Below, in pieces: positions 1-9,472 of a stretch of 64,000 nt of DNA. This DNA comes from Nocardioides halotolerans DSM 19273 (GTDB lineage Bacteria > Actinomycetota > Actinomycetes > Propionibacteriales > Nocardioidaceae). The DNA is taken from NCBI RefSeq assembly GCF_000422805.1, contig NZ_KE383922.1, positions 99,984-163,983 of the forward strand, given 5' to 3'. The position numbers and the translations under genes were made by a program. The notes below the pieces were generated by a model that was given only the letters and a program-made list of their open reading frames with translations, was not told the DNA's origin and made no database searches. The first letter of the stretch is position 1; each line of letters opens with the position of its first letter.

Positions 1-12
1 ACGCCTTCGCAC

Positions 13-51
13 CTCAGCCACCGTACGACGCCGCGCACCACGGTGGCTGAG
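13..51. repeat. 12-bp perfect inverted repeat (hairpin)
   Basis: CTCAGCCACCGT at 13-24 is exactly complementary to ACGGTGGCTGAG at 40-51, with a 15-nt loop. It may be the terminator of a gene to the left of the window, or one of the long intergenic hairpins seen elsewhere here (11210, 43075, 46487). Confidence 0.6.
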
Positions 52-87
52 CGTCGGAACCTCCCCAAGGTAGGCAACCGACCGGTG

Positions 88-190
88 CACCGCTGATCGA
101 GCCTGTCGAGATCACCGCAAGGAAGGCACCCGACCGGGCCACCGCCGATCGAGCTTGTCGAGATCACCGCAGCGAACGCATCCGCCACAC
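88..190. repeat. Two tandem units of a dispersed repeat
   Basis: Two units of about 52 bp (88-139 and 140-190), each reading roughly ACCGC-GATCGAGC-TGTCGAGATCACCGCA then GGAAGGCACC or GCGAACGCAT. The same wording (GGTCGAGCTTGTCGAGA, CCCCCGCAGCGAAGGCACCT) recurs in the array at 56500-57115, so this is one family. They lie in the 5' region of the SARP regulator gene. Confidence 0.7.
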
Positions 191-228
191 CACCGCCCAT
201 CGGGCCTCCCCGGGCCTACTCTCGTCGC

Positions 229-3200
229 GTGCTCGACGTCGCGCTGCTGGGACCGCTCGAGGTCCGCGTCGACGGGGTGCGCGTCGAGGTGCCGGCCGGG
301 AAGGCCTCCGAGCTCCTCGCGCGGCTCGCGCTCGAGGCGGGTGACCTGGTGAGCGCCGAGCGGCTCGTGGACGACCTGTGGGGCAGCGCGGCGGCCGAGG
401 TGCAGCGCAACACGCTCCAGTCGAAGGTCGCGATGCTGCGCCGGGCGCTCGGACCGGCGGCCGTCGTCAGCCGGGACGGCGGCTACGCGCTCGCCGTCGA
501 GGCGGAGGCTGTGGACGCCCTCGCCGTGCAGGGGGTGGCGACCCGCGCCGCGGGTCTGCGCGAGCGCCGCGAGCCCGACCGGGCCGGCGAGCTGTGCGAG
601 TCGGCCCTCCAGCTGCTCCGGGGACAACCTCTCCAGGTCGCCGGGGACGCGGAGTGGGCCGTCGTGGCGCGGAGCCGGGTCGAGGAGGCGCGCACCACCC
701 TCCTCGAGGTGTGGTTCTGGGCCCGGCTGGACCTCGGCGGTGCCACCGGCGTGATCGGCGAGCTGGAGGCCGAGGTCGCGGCCCGCCCGTTCCAGGAGCC
801 GTTGTGGGAGCTGCTGATCACCGCGCTCTACCGCGCGGGGCGGCAGGCCGACGCGCTCGCTGCCTACCAACGGGTCCGGACGCATCTCTCCGAGGAGCTG
901 GGACTCGACCCCGGACCGGCGTTGCAGCGGCTGGAGCAGGAGGTCCTCGCGCAGGAGGTTCCCGCAGCGCCGGCGCGACAGCGGGACGATCCGCCCCGGG
1001 GCAACCTGCCGTCGATGTCGGTCGAGCTCGTGGGACGTCACGCGCACGTGTCGGCCCTCGCCGAGCTGCTCGGCACCCAGCGGCTGGTCGAGATCATCGG
1101 TCCCGGGGGGATCGGCAAGACCGCTCTCGCCCTCGAGGTGGGGCGCCGGGTGCTCGCGGCGGGGTCCGTCGACGAGGTCTGGCTCGCGCGGCTGGAGAAC
1201 GCGGTGACCCGCGGTGACGTGGTCGACGTCCTCGTCGCCGCTCTCAACGGACCCGGCAGCGAAACAGCCCTCCTCGAGCGGCTGCGGGCCGGCTCGGCGC
1301 TCGTGATCCTCGACAACTGCGAGCACGTGGCCGACGCGGCAGCGGATCTCGCCGTGCGCCTGCTCGACCACGCGCCGGGGCTCCGCGTCCTGTGCACCTC
1401 CCAGCTCCCTCTCGAGGTCGACGGCGAGACGCTGGTCGAGCTCGCGCCGCTCGAGCTCGCCGACGCGGTCGAGCTGTTCGAACGCCGCGCGTCCAGCCTC
1501 GCGGGGGCGGCTCGGGACGACGAGGCCGTCGTCGACCTGTGCCGGTCGCTGGACGGGCTGCCCCTGGCGATCGAGCTCGCGGCGGCGCGGACGAGGACCC
1601 TCACCGTCGAGGAGATCACCCGGCGCCTCGACGACCGGTTCGGACTCCTCAACGACCCGAGCAGCCGCCGGTCCGAGCGTCGACGTTCCCTGCGGTCGAC
1701 CATCCGCTGGAGCTACGAGCTCCTGTTCCCCGACGACCAGCGCGGCCTCTGGGCGCTGGCGGCGTTCGCGGACGGCGCGCTACTGCCCGCCGTCGAGTTC
1801 GTGCTCGAGGCGCTCGGGGTGCCGTCGAGCGCGACGATCGACGTCGTCGACCGGCTCGTCACCAGGTCGCTGGTCGCCCTCCACGACGAGCCGGCGTCCG
1901 ACGGTGGGCCGCGCTACCGCCTGCTGGACAGCATCCGTGCCTTCGCGCTGGACGCGATGGCCCACGCGCGGGAGTCCGACGTCGCGCTCGACGCCCACGC
2001 GCGGTGGTACGCCGAGGCGGCCGCGCGGTCGACGACCGGCGTCCGCGGAGTCGACCAGGCCGCGCACCTCCACCTCGCGCGCACCGAGAGGGCGAACATC
2101 GACGCTGCGCTGGCCTGGAGCGTGGGTCACGACGCCGTGCGCGCCCTCGACCTCGCGACGGGCTTCGGCTGGTCCTGGGTGGTCCTCGGCGACAGCCGCG
2201 GCGCCGAGCGGATCCTGACCACTCTCGAGGCCGCTACCGGGCTCGCCACCGCCGCGCGGCGCGCCGAGGCGCTCCTGCTGGCGGGCTGGATCGAGGCCTC
2301 GACCGGCGACCTGGCACGCGCCAGGGAACACGTCGACGCAGCTGCCGCGCTCGCGGAGGACGCCGGAGACCTGGATCTCCAAGCACGGAGCGCCTACTAC
2401 CTCGCCTACGTGGTGTCCCACCACGGTGATTTCCAACGGGCGCTCGCGCTGACCGATCGGAGCCGCGCGCTCTACGACGGACTTGACCGGCCGTGGGACC
2501 AGGCGGCGAACGCGCTCTTCGCCGCCCGCGCCGCGATCTCGGCGGGCGACGAGGAGCGCAGCGTGCAGTCGGTCGCCGAGGTCGAGCGGTGGCTGGCCGT
2601 CGTCGAGGACCCGTGGCTCCACGCTCGTGGCGAGGCCACCCGGGGCGAGCTGGCGCGGCTGCAAGGACGTTTCGAGGACGCCGTCGCCCACCTCGCAGCG
2701 GCCGTCGACGGCTCGCACCGGCTCGGCTTCCTCCAGACCGAGGCCTACCAGCTCTCGGCCTTGGGCCGGGCACAGTGCCAGGCGGGCGACTACGCGAGCG
2801 GTGCCGCGACCTTGCGGACCTCGATCGACAAAGCGGAGGCGACGGGGGACCCCCGTCTGGCAGCGCTGGTCAGGGTGCACCTGGGCCGGGTGCTGCGCGC
2901 CGAGGGGGACCTCGCCGGCTCGCGGGGCGCCCTGGAGGCCGCGGTCGCGTGGCACCGTGGGGTCGGCGGTGGCGAGCAGGCGCTGCTCGGAGAGTGCCTG
3001 CTCATGGCCCTGGACGCCTCAGCCGGCGGCGCCCGCGCTGGGGCCGCGCTGGAGAGTCTGCTCGCTGACGCAACCGAGCAGGGTGCCGGTCACGTGGAGG
3101 TCTTCGCGCTCGACGCGCTCGCCCGACTCGCCCACGACGCGGGCGACCTCACCGCGGCTGACGACCTGCTGGAGCGCGCCGACGTCCGGATGGAGACGGT

Positions 3201-3273
3201 CTCCCACTTCGTCACCGACCACGACCGCGTGGACGCGCGCGGGGTTCGCCGCTCGAGCCGCGACGCTCGTTGA
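229..3273 (+). CDS. SARP/AfsR-like transcriptional regulator (BTAD + NB-ARC ATPase + TPR)
   Basis: A 1014-residue STAND-type regulator. The N-terminal 90 residues are an OmpR-type winged helix starting LLGPLEVRVDG. Residues about 95-240 form the bacterial transcriptional activation domain (ELLITALYRAGRQADALAAY). A linker leads to an NB-ARC/AAA domain with Walker A GPGGIGKTALAL near 291 and Walker B LVILDNCEHV near 359. The C-terminal third is Ala/Leu-rich TPR-like helices. Members bind direct repeats upstream of secondary-metabolite or exporter genes, with nucleotide-dependent oligomerisation (family knowledge). GTG start at 229; no strong ribosome site is visible. The 3' end overlaps the convergent EamA gene by 62 nt. 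The target is unknown; the EamA and MmpL exporters next door are candidates (inference). Confidence 0.9.
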   Translation: MLDVALLGPLEVRVDGVRVEVPAGKASELLARLALEAGDLVSAERLVDDLWGSAAAEVQRNTLQSKVAMLRRALGPAAVVSRDGGYALAVEAEAVDALAVQGVATRAAGLRERREPDRAGELCESALQLLRGQPLQVAGDAEWAVVARSRVEEARTTLLEVWFWARLDLGGATGVIGELEAEVAARPFQEPLWELLITALYRAGRQADALAAYQRVRTHLSEELGLDPGPALQRLEQEVLAQEVPAAPARQRDDPPRGNLPSMSVELVGRHAHVSALAELLGTQRLVEIIGPGGIGKTALALEVGRRVLAAGSVDEVWLARLENAVTRGDVVDVLVAALNGPGSETALLERLRAGSALVILDNCEHVADAAADLAVRLLDHAPGLRVLCTSQLPLEVDGETLVELAPLELADAVELFERRASSLAGAARDDEAVVDLCRSLDGLPLAIELAAARTRTLTVEEITRRLDDRFGLLNDPSSRRSERRRSLRSTIRWSYELLFPDDQRGLWALAAFADGALLPAVEFVLEALGVPSSATIDVVDRLVTRSLVALHDEPASDGGPRYRLLDSIRAFALDAMAHARESDVALDAHARWYAEAAARSTTGVRGVDQAAHLHLARTERANIDAALAWSVGHDAVRALDLATGFGWSWVVLGDSRGAERILTTLEAATGLATAARRAEALLLAGWIEASTGDLARAREHVDAAAALAEDAGDLDLQARSAYYLAYVVSHHGDFQRALALTDRSRALYDGLDRPWDQAANALFAARAAISAGDEERSVQSVAEVERWLAVVEDPWLHARGEATRGELARLQGRFEDAVAHLAAAVDGSHRLGFLQTEAYQLSALGRAQCQAGDYASGAATLRTSIDKAEATGDPRLAALVRVHLGRVLRAEGDLAGSRGALEAAVAWHRGVGGGEQALLGECLLMALDASAGGARAGAALESLLADATEQGAGHVEVFALDALARLAHDAGDLTAADDLLERADVRMETVSHFVTDHDRVDARGVRRSSRDAR

Positions 3274-4150
3274 GGACGAGGAAGCCCAGCAGGCCGCTCA
3301 TCACGACCGCGATGCCGACGACCTGCGGGTCGCGGACGTGCTCGCCCAGCAGGAGGAACGACCACGTCACCGCTAGCGCCGGCTGCGCCACCTGGGCGAC
3401 GCCGATCGTGCCGATCTGGATGGTGCGCTGGGCGTAGACGAGCATCCCGTGCGCGCAGACGCCGGTGAGCAGGCTGAGGATCAGCATGTAGCTCCACCCC
3501 CGGCTGCTCAGGCCGAGGACGTCGCCGTCCGCCAGCGCGAGCGGGAGCACGGCGACCGCGCCGATGGGCGTCACCGTCGCCATGAACGTCGCGACCTCCA
3601 TGTCGCGCCGGAAGTAGCGCGTGGACACGACGTAGCCGGTCCACAGCAGCATCGCCGCGAGGCCGAAAATGTTGCCGCGGACCGTCGCGTCGCCGTCCGG
3701 CGGTGCGTTGAGCAGCACCGTCACGAGCCCGCCGAAGGCCACGAGCGCGAACGCCAGGGCGCGCGGGTTGAAGTGCTCGTGGAACAGCAAGGCACCGGCC
3801 GGGACGATGAGGAACGGCGAGAGGGACCCGATGAGCGCCGCGTTGGCGACGCTGTTGTGCGTGGCTCCCGCAAAGAAGATCGCGAGGTTGAGGCCGAGGA
3901 AGACGCCCGGGACGAGCGCCTGGCGCACGTCGCGCAGGGTGACGCGGCGCCCGGTCATCCGAAGGTAGACGTGCCAGACGATGCTGACCGTCACCATCCG
4001 CCAGAAGGCCAGCAGCACACCCGGCGCCTCGGCCCGCTTCACCAGCGTGGAGCTGAGGGAGAACGCCAGCACCACGCCGAGGACCGCGAGCGCGCCGAGG
4101 GTCCGGGCGCTCAGGGTCCGGACGGGCAGGCTCGGTGTCATTGCTGTCAT
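3212..4150 (-). CDS. EamA/DMT-family membrane transporter
   Basis: 312 residues with about ten hydrophobic segments arranged as two EamA repeats (for example LGALAVLGVVLAFSLSSTLV and later WTGYVVSTRYFRR followed by five helices), the standard length for a drug/metabolite transporter. The repeat-1 helix GVFLGLNLAIFFAGATHNSVANAA and the repeat-2 helix TGVCAHGMLVYAQRTIQIG are typical. The substrate cannot be read from sequence. Its last roughly 20 residues (Arg/Pro/Gly-rich) lie in the 62-nt convergent overlap with the SARP gene, so the tail is probably dispensable. A separate small gene lies just upstream on the same strand. Confidence 0.88.
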   Translation of the reverse strand: MTAMTPSLPVRTLSARTLGALAVLGVVLAFSLSSTLVKRAEAPGVLLAFWRMVTVSIVWHVYLRMTGRRVTLRDVRQALVPGVFLGLNLAIFFAGATHNSVANAALIGSLSPFLIVPAGALLFHEHFNPRALAFALVAFGGLVTVLLNAPPDGDATVRGNIFGLAAMLLWTGYVVSTRYFRRDMEVATFMATVTPIGAVAVLPLALADGDVLGLSSRGWSYMLILSLLTGVCAHGMLVYAQRTIQIGTIGVAQVAQPALAVTWSFLLLGEHVRDPQVVGIAVVMSGLLGFLVLNERRGSSGEPRARPRGRGR

Positions 4151-4164
4151 CGGGTAGGCGGAGC

Positions 4165-4500
4165 CTAGGCCGACCTGGGCCCCGACGCTCCCGGGTGGCC
4201 AGCGATCCAGGACACCACCAGGCTGTCGGGGTAGCTGACGAGGTGGTCGCGGGCCAGGGCGTCGACGAGGTCGCGGTCCTCCGCCAGGTGGGCGCGCGCG
4301 ATCGCCACGACCTGGCGATCCCGGCTGCTCACGGCGAGGCCCAGGGCACGGACCAGCCGCGCGGGCGCGGCCTCGAGGAGCGCGGCCATCACCACCACGA
4401 GCGGGTCCTCGGTGTGCTCGGCGTCCGCGACGATCCGGGCGACCGCAATCGCGTCGCCGCCGATGGCTCCTCTGATGTCCGCACCCGTGCGCTCGTCCAT
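4165..4500 (-). CDS. Hypothetical protein, 111 aa
   Basis: Start chosen at ATG 4500 (MDERTGADIRGAIGG), because upstream in-frame codons are low-complexity and lack a ribosome site. The product is soluble, Ala/Asp/Leu-rich and helical, with no signal peptide or membrane segment. It contains repeated short helices (DAIAVARIVADAEH, DPLVVVMAALLEAAP, RQVVAIARAHLAEDRDLVDAL), suggesting a small helical-repeat fold. It ends 14 nt before the EamA start region and may be cotranscribed with it. No family recognised. Confidence 0.6.
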   Translation of the reverse strand: MDERTGADIRGAIGGDAIAVARIVADAEHTEDPLVVVMAALLEAAPARLVRALGLAVSSRDRQVVAIARAHLAEDRDLVDALARDHLVSYPDSLVVSWIAGHPGASGPRSA

Positions 4501-4634
4501 GGTCCGACCCTGCCGAGGGCCGCTGACGGGGTCCTGACGGGCGCGGGCCGGCGGCGTCAGCGCGGCGTCAGCGCTGGCTCCCACCATCGGCGCAGCGCCG
4601 AACGGCGTGCACACCGTCAGGGAGGGCGGCAGCC

Positions 4635-6815
4635 ATGTTGCAATTCATCACCTCGTGGTCCTACCGGCACCGGTGGCTGGTCGTGGTCGCGTGGATCGCG
4701 GTCCTGGTCACGGTGAACGTCGCGGGCTCGGCGCTCGGAGGCGAGAGCAAGCAGGAGTTCCTCTCGCCCGGCACGGACTCCAAGGCGGCCGCCGAGCTGC
4801 TCGACGCACGCTTCCCCGCGAGGGCCGGCGACACCGTCGCGATCGTGGTCCACGACGACCGCGGGGTCGCCTCGGACGACGTCCACGCCGTTGTCGGTCC
4901 GGTGGTCGACCGGTTCCGCGACCTGCCGCACGTCGTCGACGTCGTCTCGCCGTGGGATGCCGCCGGCGCCGCCCAGGTCTCCGCGGACGGTGCCACGGCG
5001 TACGCCGTCGTCCAGCTCGACTCGACCGGTGCGCGCTTCCCCGTCGAGGTCGCCTCCGAGATGGTCGACCTCGCCGCAGACGCCCGGGCCGGGGGCGTCC
5101 AGCTGGAGCTCTCCGGACAGGCGATCGAGAACGTGCAGTCGAGCAGCATGGGCGCCGAGGGTCCCGGGCTCGCGATCGCCGCGCTGATCCTGCTCTTGGC
5201 GTTCGGCTCGCTCGTCGCCACGGGGCTCCCGCTCGCCACGGCGCTGTTCGGGGTCGGCATCGGCCTGGCGGGGGGCAGGCTCATGGCCAACGTGGTCGAC
5301 GTCCCCGAGTGGGCGAGCTCGGTGGCGATCATGATCGGTCTCGGCGTCGGCATCGACTACGCCCTGCTGATCCTCACCCGCTACCGCGGTGAGCTCGGCG
5401 CCGGCGCCGACCCCTCAGCAGCAGCCGCCACGGCCATGGCCACCGCGGGCAGGTCGGTCGTGTTCGCGGGGGTCACGGTCGTGATCTCGCTCCTCGGCAT
5501 GCTGACGATGAACCAGCCCTACGTGCCCGGCGTCGCGTTCTCCGCGGTGCTCACGGTCGGCGCGGTGATGCTGGCGGCGCTGACGCTCCTGCCGGCGCTG
5601 ATCGGGCTCGCCGGGCGCGGCGTCGACCGGCTGCGGATCCCGTGGCCCCGCCGCGCCCCGACCGCGAGCGGTGCCGGCTTCTGGCGCCGCTACGCCCGCG
5701 TCGTCCAGCGGCGTCCGGTGCTGGCCGCCCTGGCGGCGGTCGCCGCGCTGGGGGTGCTCATCGTCCCGGTCAAGGACCTGCACCTCGGCTACCCCGACGA
5801 CGGCAACGACCCGACGAGCCTCACCACCCGACGGGCCTACGACCTCATGACCGACGGCTTCGGCGCCGGCTTCAACGGTGCGTTCGTGCTCGTCGCCGAC
5901 CGCGGTGACGCGTCGGCGCTCGCCGACCTCGGACGGCTCGGGGAGGTCCTGGGGCACACGCCCGGAGTGGCCGCTGTGTCTCCGCCCGTCGCCGCACCGG
6001 GTGGCGATGCCGCCCTCATCACGCTCACCCCCACCACGAGCCCGCAGGACGGTGCCACCAAGAGGCTCCTCGCCCGGCTGCGCGCCGAGGTCGTCCCCGA
6101 CGTGATGGCCGGCAGCGACGTCGTCGTGAAGGTCGGCGGCATCACAGCCGCCGATGTCGACCAGACGAACAGCATCCAGGGGCGGCTGCCGCTGTTCATC
6201 GCCGCGGTGATCCTGCTGGCTTTGCTGCTGCTGGTCGCGGTCTTCCGGTCGGTGGTCGTCGCCGCCCAGGCCGCCGCGTCCAACCTGCTCTCGATCGCCG
6301 CGGCGTACGGCGTGGTCGCGTACGCCGCTCAGGGCGGCTGGCTCGGGGACCTGGTCGGGATCACCACGCCGACCCCGATCCCGGCGTTCATCCCGATGAT
6401 GATGTTCGCGATCCTGTTCGGGCTCTCCATGGACTACGAGGTGTTCCTCCTGTCCCGGATCCGGGAGGAGCACCTCCGCGGGCGCGACAACGCCGCGGCC
6501 GTCACCGAGGGGCTCGCCTCCACCGGCAAGGTCATCACCGCAGCGGCGCTCATCATGGCCGCGGTGTTCGGCGCCTTCGTCCTCGACGACGAGATCTTTC
6601 TGAAGATCATCGGGATCGGCATGGCCGCGGCCGTGCTCGTGGACGCCGTGGTCATCCGGCTGTTGCTCGTCCCGGCCGTGATGCAGCTCGTCGGCGAGCG
6701 CAACTGGTGGATCCCGGGGCGCCTCGACCGGCTCCTACCGGCCCTGGACATCGAGGGGCCGACGACGTCGCGTGACGAGCCCGCGAGGCCGGCCCCGACG
6801 TTCGAGAACGCCTGA
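4635..6815 (+). CDS. MMPL/RND-family transporter
   Basis: 726 residues with classic MMPL architecture: one N-terminal helix (WLVVVAWIAVLVTVNVAGSAL), a periplasmic domain containing a KQEFLSPGTDS motif, five helices with the conserved GLGVGIDYALLILTRYR motif near 235, and a second half with FGLSMDYEVFLLSRIREE. The paired D-Y motifs in the transmembrane halves are the proton-relay residues of the family. Homologues export lipids or drugs across the actinobacterial envelope. AGGGCGGCAGCC precedes ATG 4635. The next gene starts 24 nt after its stop, so the two probably share a transcript. Confidence 0.93.
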   Translation: MLQFITSWSYRHRWLVVVAWIAVLVTVNVAGSALGGESKQEFLSPGTDSKAAAELLDARFPARAGDTVAIVVHDDRGVASDDVHAVVGPVVDRFRDLPHVVDVVSPWDAAGAAQVSADGATAYAVVQLDSTGARFPVEVASEMVDLAADARAGGVQLELSGQAIENVQSSSMGAEGPGLAIAALILLLAFGSLVATGLPLATALFGVGIGLAGGRLMANVVDVPEWASSVAIMIGLGVGIDYALLILTRYRGELGAGADPSAAAATAMATAGRSVVFAGVTVVISLLGMLTMNQPYVPGVAFSAVLTVGAVMLAALTLLPALIGLAGRGVDRLRIPWPRRAPTASGAGFWRRYARVVQRRPVLAALAAVAALGVLIVPVKDLHLGYPDDGNDPTSLTTRRAYDLMTDGFGAGFNGAFVLVADRGDASALADLGRLGEVLGHTPGVAAVSPPVAAPGGDAALITLTPTTSPQDGATKRLLARLRAEVVPDVMAGSDVVVKVGGITAADVDQTNSIQGRLPLFIAAVILLALLLLVAVFRSVVVAAQAAASNLLSIAAAYGVVAYAAQGGWLGDLVGITTPTPIPAFIPMMMFAILFGLSMDYEVFLLSRIREEHLRGRDNAAAVTEGLASTGKVITAAALIMAAVFGAFVLDDEIFLKIIGIGMAAAVLVDAVVIRLLLVPAVMQLVGERNWWIPGRLDRLLPALDIEGPTTSRDEPARPAPTFENA

Positions 6816-6839
6816 CCCACACCAATGAAAGGAAATGTC

Positions 6840-7595
6840 ATGAGCACACTCACCACCGAGGTGACCTCCACCGGCACCGCACCCTCCGAGGCGCTGCGAC
6901 GCACGACCGGATGGCTCTTCGTCGTCGGCGCTCTCGCGTTCGGGACTGCCGCCACCGTCTTGTCCTCGACCTTCGACTGGCCCGACATCCTGCGCGAGCC
7001 GGCGGACGTGGTGCTGCCCGGCTTCGCGGACGGCGGCAACAGCCTGATCTGGACCTGGTTCGCCGTCGCGTGGACCTACGCCATCATCGGGGTGCCGATG
7101 CTGCTGCTCCCGGCGGCCCTGGGGCGCAAGGAGGACGTCGCGCTGCGAGCCGCCACCGCGATCGGCACCGCCTCGGTGGTGCTCTCCGTGGCCGGCTTCC
7201 TGCGGTGGGTCTTCGTCGTGCCCCCGCTGGCGAGCGAGTACGTCGCCGGCGACGGTGCCACCAGGCAAGCGGTCGCCGCGGCATGGACCGCCCAGCACCA
7301 GTACGGCGGGGCGCTCCTGGGTGAGCACCTCGGGCAGCTCCTCGCGATCGCGTGGTCGGTGACCGTCGCGGTCGTGGTGCTCAGGAGCGAGGTGCTTCCC
7401 GGCTGGGTCGGCGTCAGCGGTCTGGTCGTGAGCGTCCTCTACTTCCTCAACCAGGGCGACGTCATGGCCACGGCGATTCCGGACTTCCCGGTCTGGGACC
7501 CGGCCGGGCTGCTGGGCAGCACCGGCTGGGGACTCTGGGTCGCGGCCCTCGGGGTGGCCGTGCTCCGTCGGGGCGGCGATCCGGAGCTGCCGTAG
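6840..7595 (+). CDS. DUF4386-like polytopic membrane protein
   Basis: 251 residues from ATG 6840, preferred over ATG 6825 because GAAAGGAA lies just upstream. Six or so hydrophobic segments: TTGWLFVVGALAFGTAATVL, WTYAIIGVPMLLLPAALG, VLSVAGFLRWVFVVPPLA, LLAIAWSVTVAVVVLRS, WVGVSGLVVSVLYFLNQGD and WGLWVAALGVAVLRR. The layout resembles DUF4386 proteins, whose role is unknown. Immediately downstream of the MmpL gene, so likely the second gene of that operon. Confidence 0.75.
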   Translation: MSTLTTEVTSTGTAPSEALRRTTGWLFVVGALAFGTAATVLSSTFDWPDILREPADVVLPGFADGGNSLIWTWFAVAWTYAIIGVPMLLLPAALGRKEDVALRAATAIGTASVVLSVAGFLRWVFVVPPLASEYVAGDGATRQAVAAAWTAQHQYGGALLGEHLGQLLAIAWSVTVAVVVLRSEVLPGWVGVSGLVVSVLYFLNQGDVMATAIPDFPVWDPAGLLGSTGWGLWVAALGVAVLRRGGDPELP

Positions 7596-7801
7596 TCGCC
7601 GGAGCGGATTTGCCGGAACCCTGCAGACGGCCCACGGCGGCCACTACGTTTGGTCCCACGCTGCCCACGACCTGACTTCCGGCACCACCGGCCCACCCGC
7701 ACCACCCGCCGCGTGCCGGCGTCGGTCAGGGCGGCCCACGGGGCCGGTCGCCACGGAGTGCGCGGCGGCAGGGAGATCGGGGTCGAGAGATAGGCAGCGG
7801 C

Positions 7802-9235
7802 ATGACCGAGGTGGCGCCCCCGGAGGTGCGGGATGACGTCCTGCCCCTCGACCGGCTCGCCGACCTCCTGGAGCCGGAGCGCGCCGACCGCCTCCGGACC
7901 TACGCCGAGACCGCCCGCCGCCTGCTCGCCGACCGCGAGGTCTGGAACGTCAGCGCGACGTCCTCCGGTGACGGCGTCGCCGAGCTGCTGTCCGGACTGC
8001 TCGGCTACGGGCACATCGGCGGCCTCGAGACGCACTGGCTGGTCCTCGAGACGGATCCGGCGTTCGCCCGGATCACCAAGCGCATGCACAACTTCCTGCA
8101 CGGCGCGGTGGGTGACGCCGGCCGGCTCGACGAGCCCGAGCGCAGGCACTACGAGACCGTCCTGGCCGACAACCTCGAGCGGATCTCCGGACGGGTGCGT
8201 CTCGGCGACGTCGTCGTCCTCCACGACCCGCCCACCGCCGGCCTCGTGCCCGGGCTGCGCGAGCTCGGCGCGCACGTCATCTGGCGCTCCCACATGGGCG
8301 CCGACGCCGGCACCCGCGCGACCGAGACGGCATGGGCGTTCCTGCGTCCGTACGTCGAGGCCGCGGACGCGGTGATCCTCTCGCGGGCCGGCTGGGCACC
8401 ACGCTGGCTCAACCCGTCGCGGGCCTTCGTCATCGCGCCGTCCATCGACCCGTTCGCCCCCAAGAACGCCGAGCTCTCGCGCGAGCAGGTCGAGGCGACG
8501 CTGCGGGCGGCCGGGATCGTCGCCGGCAACGTGGGGGAGCGGTTCCGCGACTTCACCCGGGGTGACGGCACGGAGGGCCGGGTGCGGCGGCACTCCGGCG
8601 TCATCCTGACCGGCGAGATGCTGCCGGCCGGGGAGCGCTACGTCCTCCAGGCCAGTCGCTGGGACCGGCTCAAGGACATGGGCGGGGTGCTCTCCGGCTT
8701 CGCCGACGCGATCGCGTTGATGCCGAGCGATGTGCACCTGGTGCTGGCGGGGCCACGGCCCGAGGAGGGCTCCGACCCGGAGGGTGCCCAGGTGGCCCGG
8801 GAGTGCCTGGCCGCCTGGCAGGAGCTGCCGGCGCCGACCCGGCGCCGCGTCCACCTCTGCTCGCTGCCGGCCGACGACCCCGACGAGCACGCCCACCTCG
8901 TCAACGCGCTCCAGCGTCAGGCCGGCCTCGTCGTCCAGAAGAGCCTCGCCGAGGGGTTCGGGCTCACGGTGACCGAGTCGATGTGGAAGGCCAGGGCCGT
9001 CCTGGCCTCACCCGTGGGCGGCATCCAGGACCAGGTGGTCGACGGCCGCAACGGCATGCTGCTCGACGACCCGTGGGACCTCGAGTCCTTCGGCTCGGCC
9101 ATCGCCATCCTCATGCGCGACGACCGCCTGCGCGGGAGTCTCGGGGCCGCGGCGCGCGAGACGGTCCGCGACCGCTACCTCGGCGACCGGCACCTCGTGC
9201 AGTACGTCGACCTCTTCGCAGCGCTGCTGGATTGA
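7802..9235 (+). CDS. GT4-family trehalose synthase (TreT-like glycosyltransferase)
   Basis: 477 residues. The N-terminal half has VWNVSATSSGDGVAELLSGLLGY and GLETHWLVLETDPAFARITKRMHN, diagnostic of trehalose glycosyltransferring synthases, which make trehalose from NDP-glucose and glucose. DPPTAGLVPGL and HVIWRSHMG are conserved too. The C-terminal Rossmann domain carries SRWDRLKDMGG, VHLVLAGPRPEEGSDPEG and the nucleotide-sugar motif KSLAEGFGLTVTESMWKARAV with the GT4 E-x7-E arrangement. The 206-nt gap upstream shows no clear signal; a weak GGCAGCGGC precedes ATG 7802. Likely role: trehalose production for osmotic or desiccation protection. Confidence 0.88.
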   Translation: MTEVAPPEVRDDVLPLDRLADLLEPERADRLRTYAETARRLLADREVWNVSATSSGDGVAELLSGLLGYGHIGGLETHWLVLETDPAFARITKRMHNFLHGAVGDAGRLDEPERRHYETVLADNLERISGRVRLGDVVVLHDPPTAGLVPGLRELGAHVIWRSHMGADAGTRATETAWAFLRPYVEAADAVILSRAGWAPRWLNPSRAFVIAPSIDPFAPKNAELSREQVEATLRAAGIVAGNVGERFRDFTRGDGTEGRVRRHSGVILTGEMLPAGERYVLQASRWDRLKDMGGVLSGFADAIALMPSDVHLVLAGPRPEEGSDPEGAQVARECLAAWQELPAPTRRRVHLCSLPADDPDEHAHLVNALQRQAGLVVQKSLAEGFGLTVTESMWKARAVLASPVGGIQDQVVDGRNGMLLDDPWDLESFGSAIAILMRDDRLRGSLGAAARETVRDRYLGDRHLVQYVDLFAALLD

Positions 9236-9310
9236 GCGCCGCGGGCACGCCCTACGAGCGGGTCCCGAACACCAGCAGCTGCACGAGACCCTGCTGCAGC
9301 CGCCGCCAGC

Positions 9311-9406
9311 TCAGCGCCACGTCACCAGCACCAGCACGGCCGTGACCGCGATCGAGAGGACGATCGACCCGAGCAGGCCGAACCGGCTGGTGTAGAGGAA
9401 GAACAT
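9311..9406 (-). CDS. Possible 31-aa single-pass membrane miniprotein
   Basis: ATG at 9406 to TGA at 9311. Short N-terminal MFFLYTSRFG, then a continuous hydrophobic helix (LLGSIVLSIAVTAVLVLV) and a TWR tail. Composition fits a bitopic miniprotein rather than random high-GC reading. No good ribosome site is visible. It sits in the otherwise empty 500-nt gap after the trehalose synthase, next to another tiny ORF on the same strand. Confidence 0.35.
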   Translation of the reverse strand: MFFLYTSRFGLLGSIVLSIAVTAVLVLVTWR

Positions 9407-9472
9407 GTCGCACCGGTGACCGCGGCCGGATCCGCGAATCCCACCCACAGGGGTGGCGCCCCGTGTGCTCCG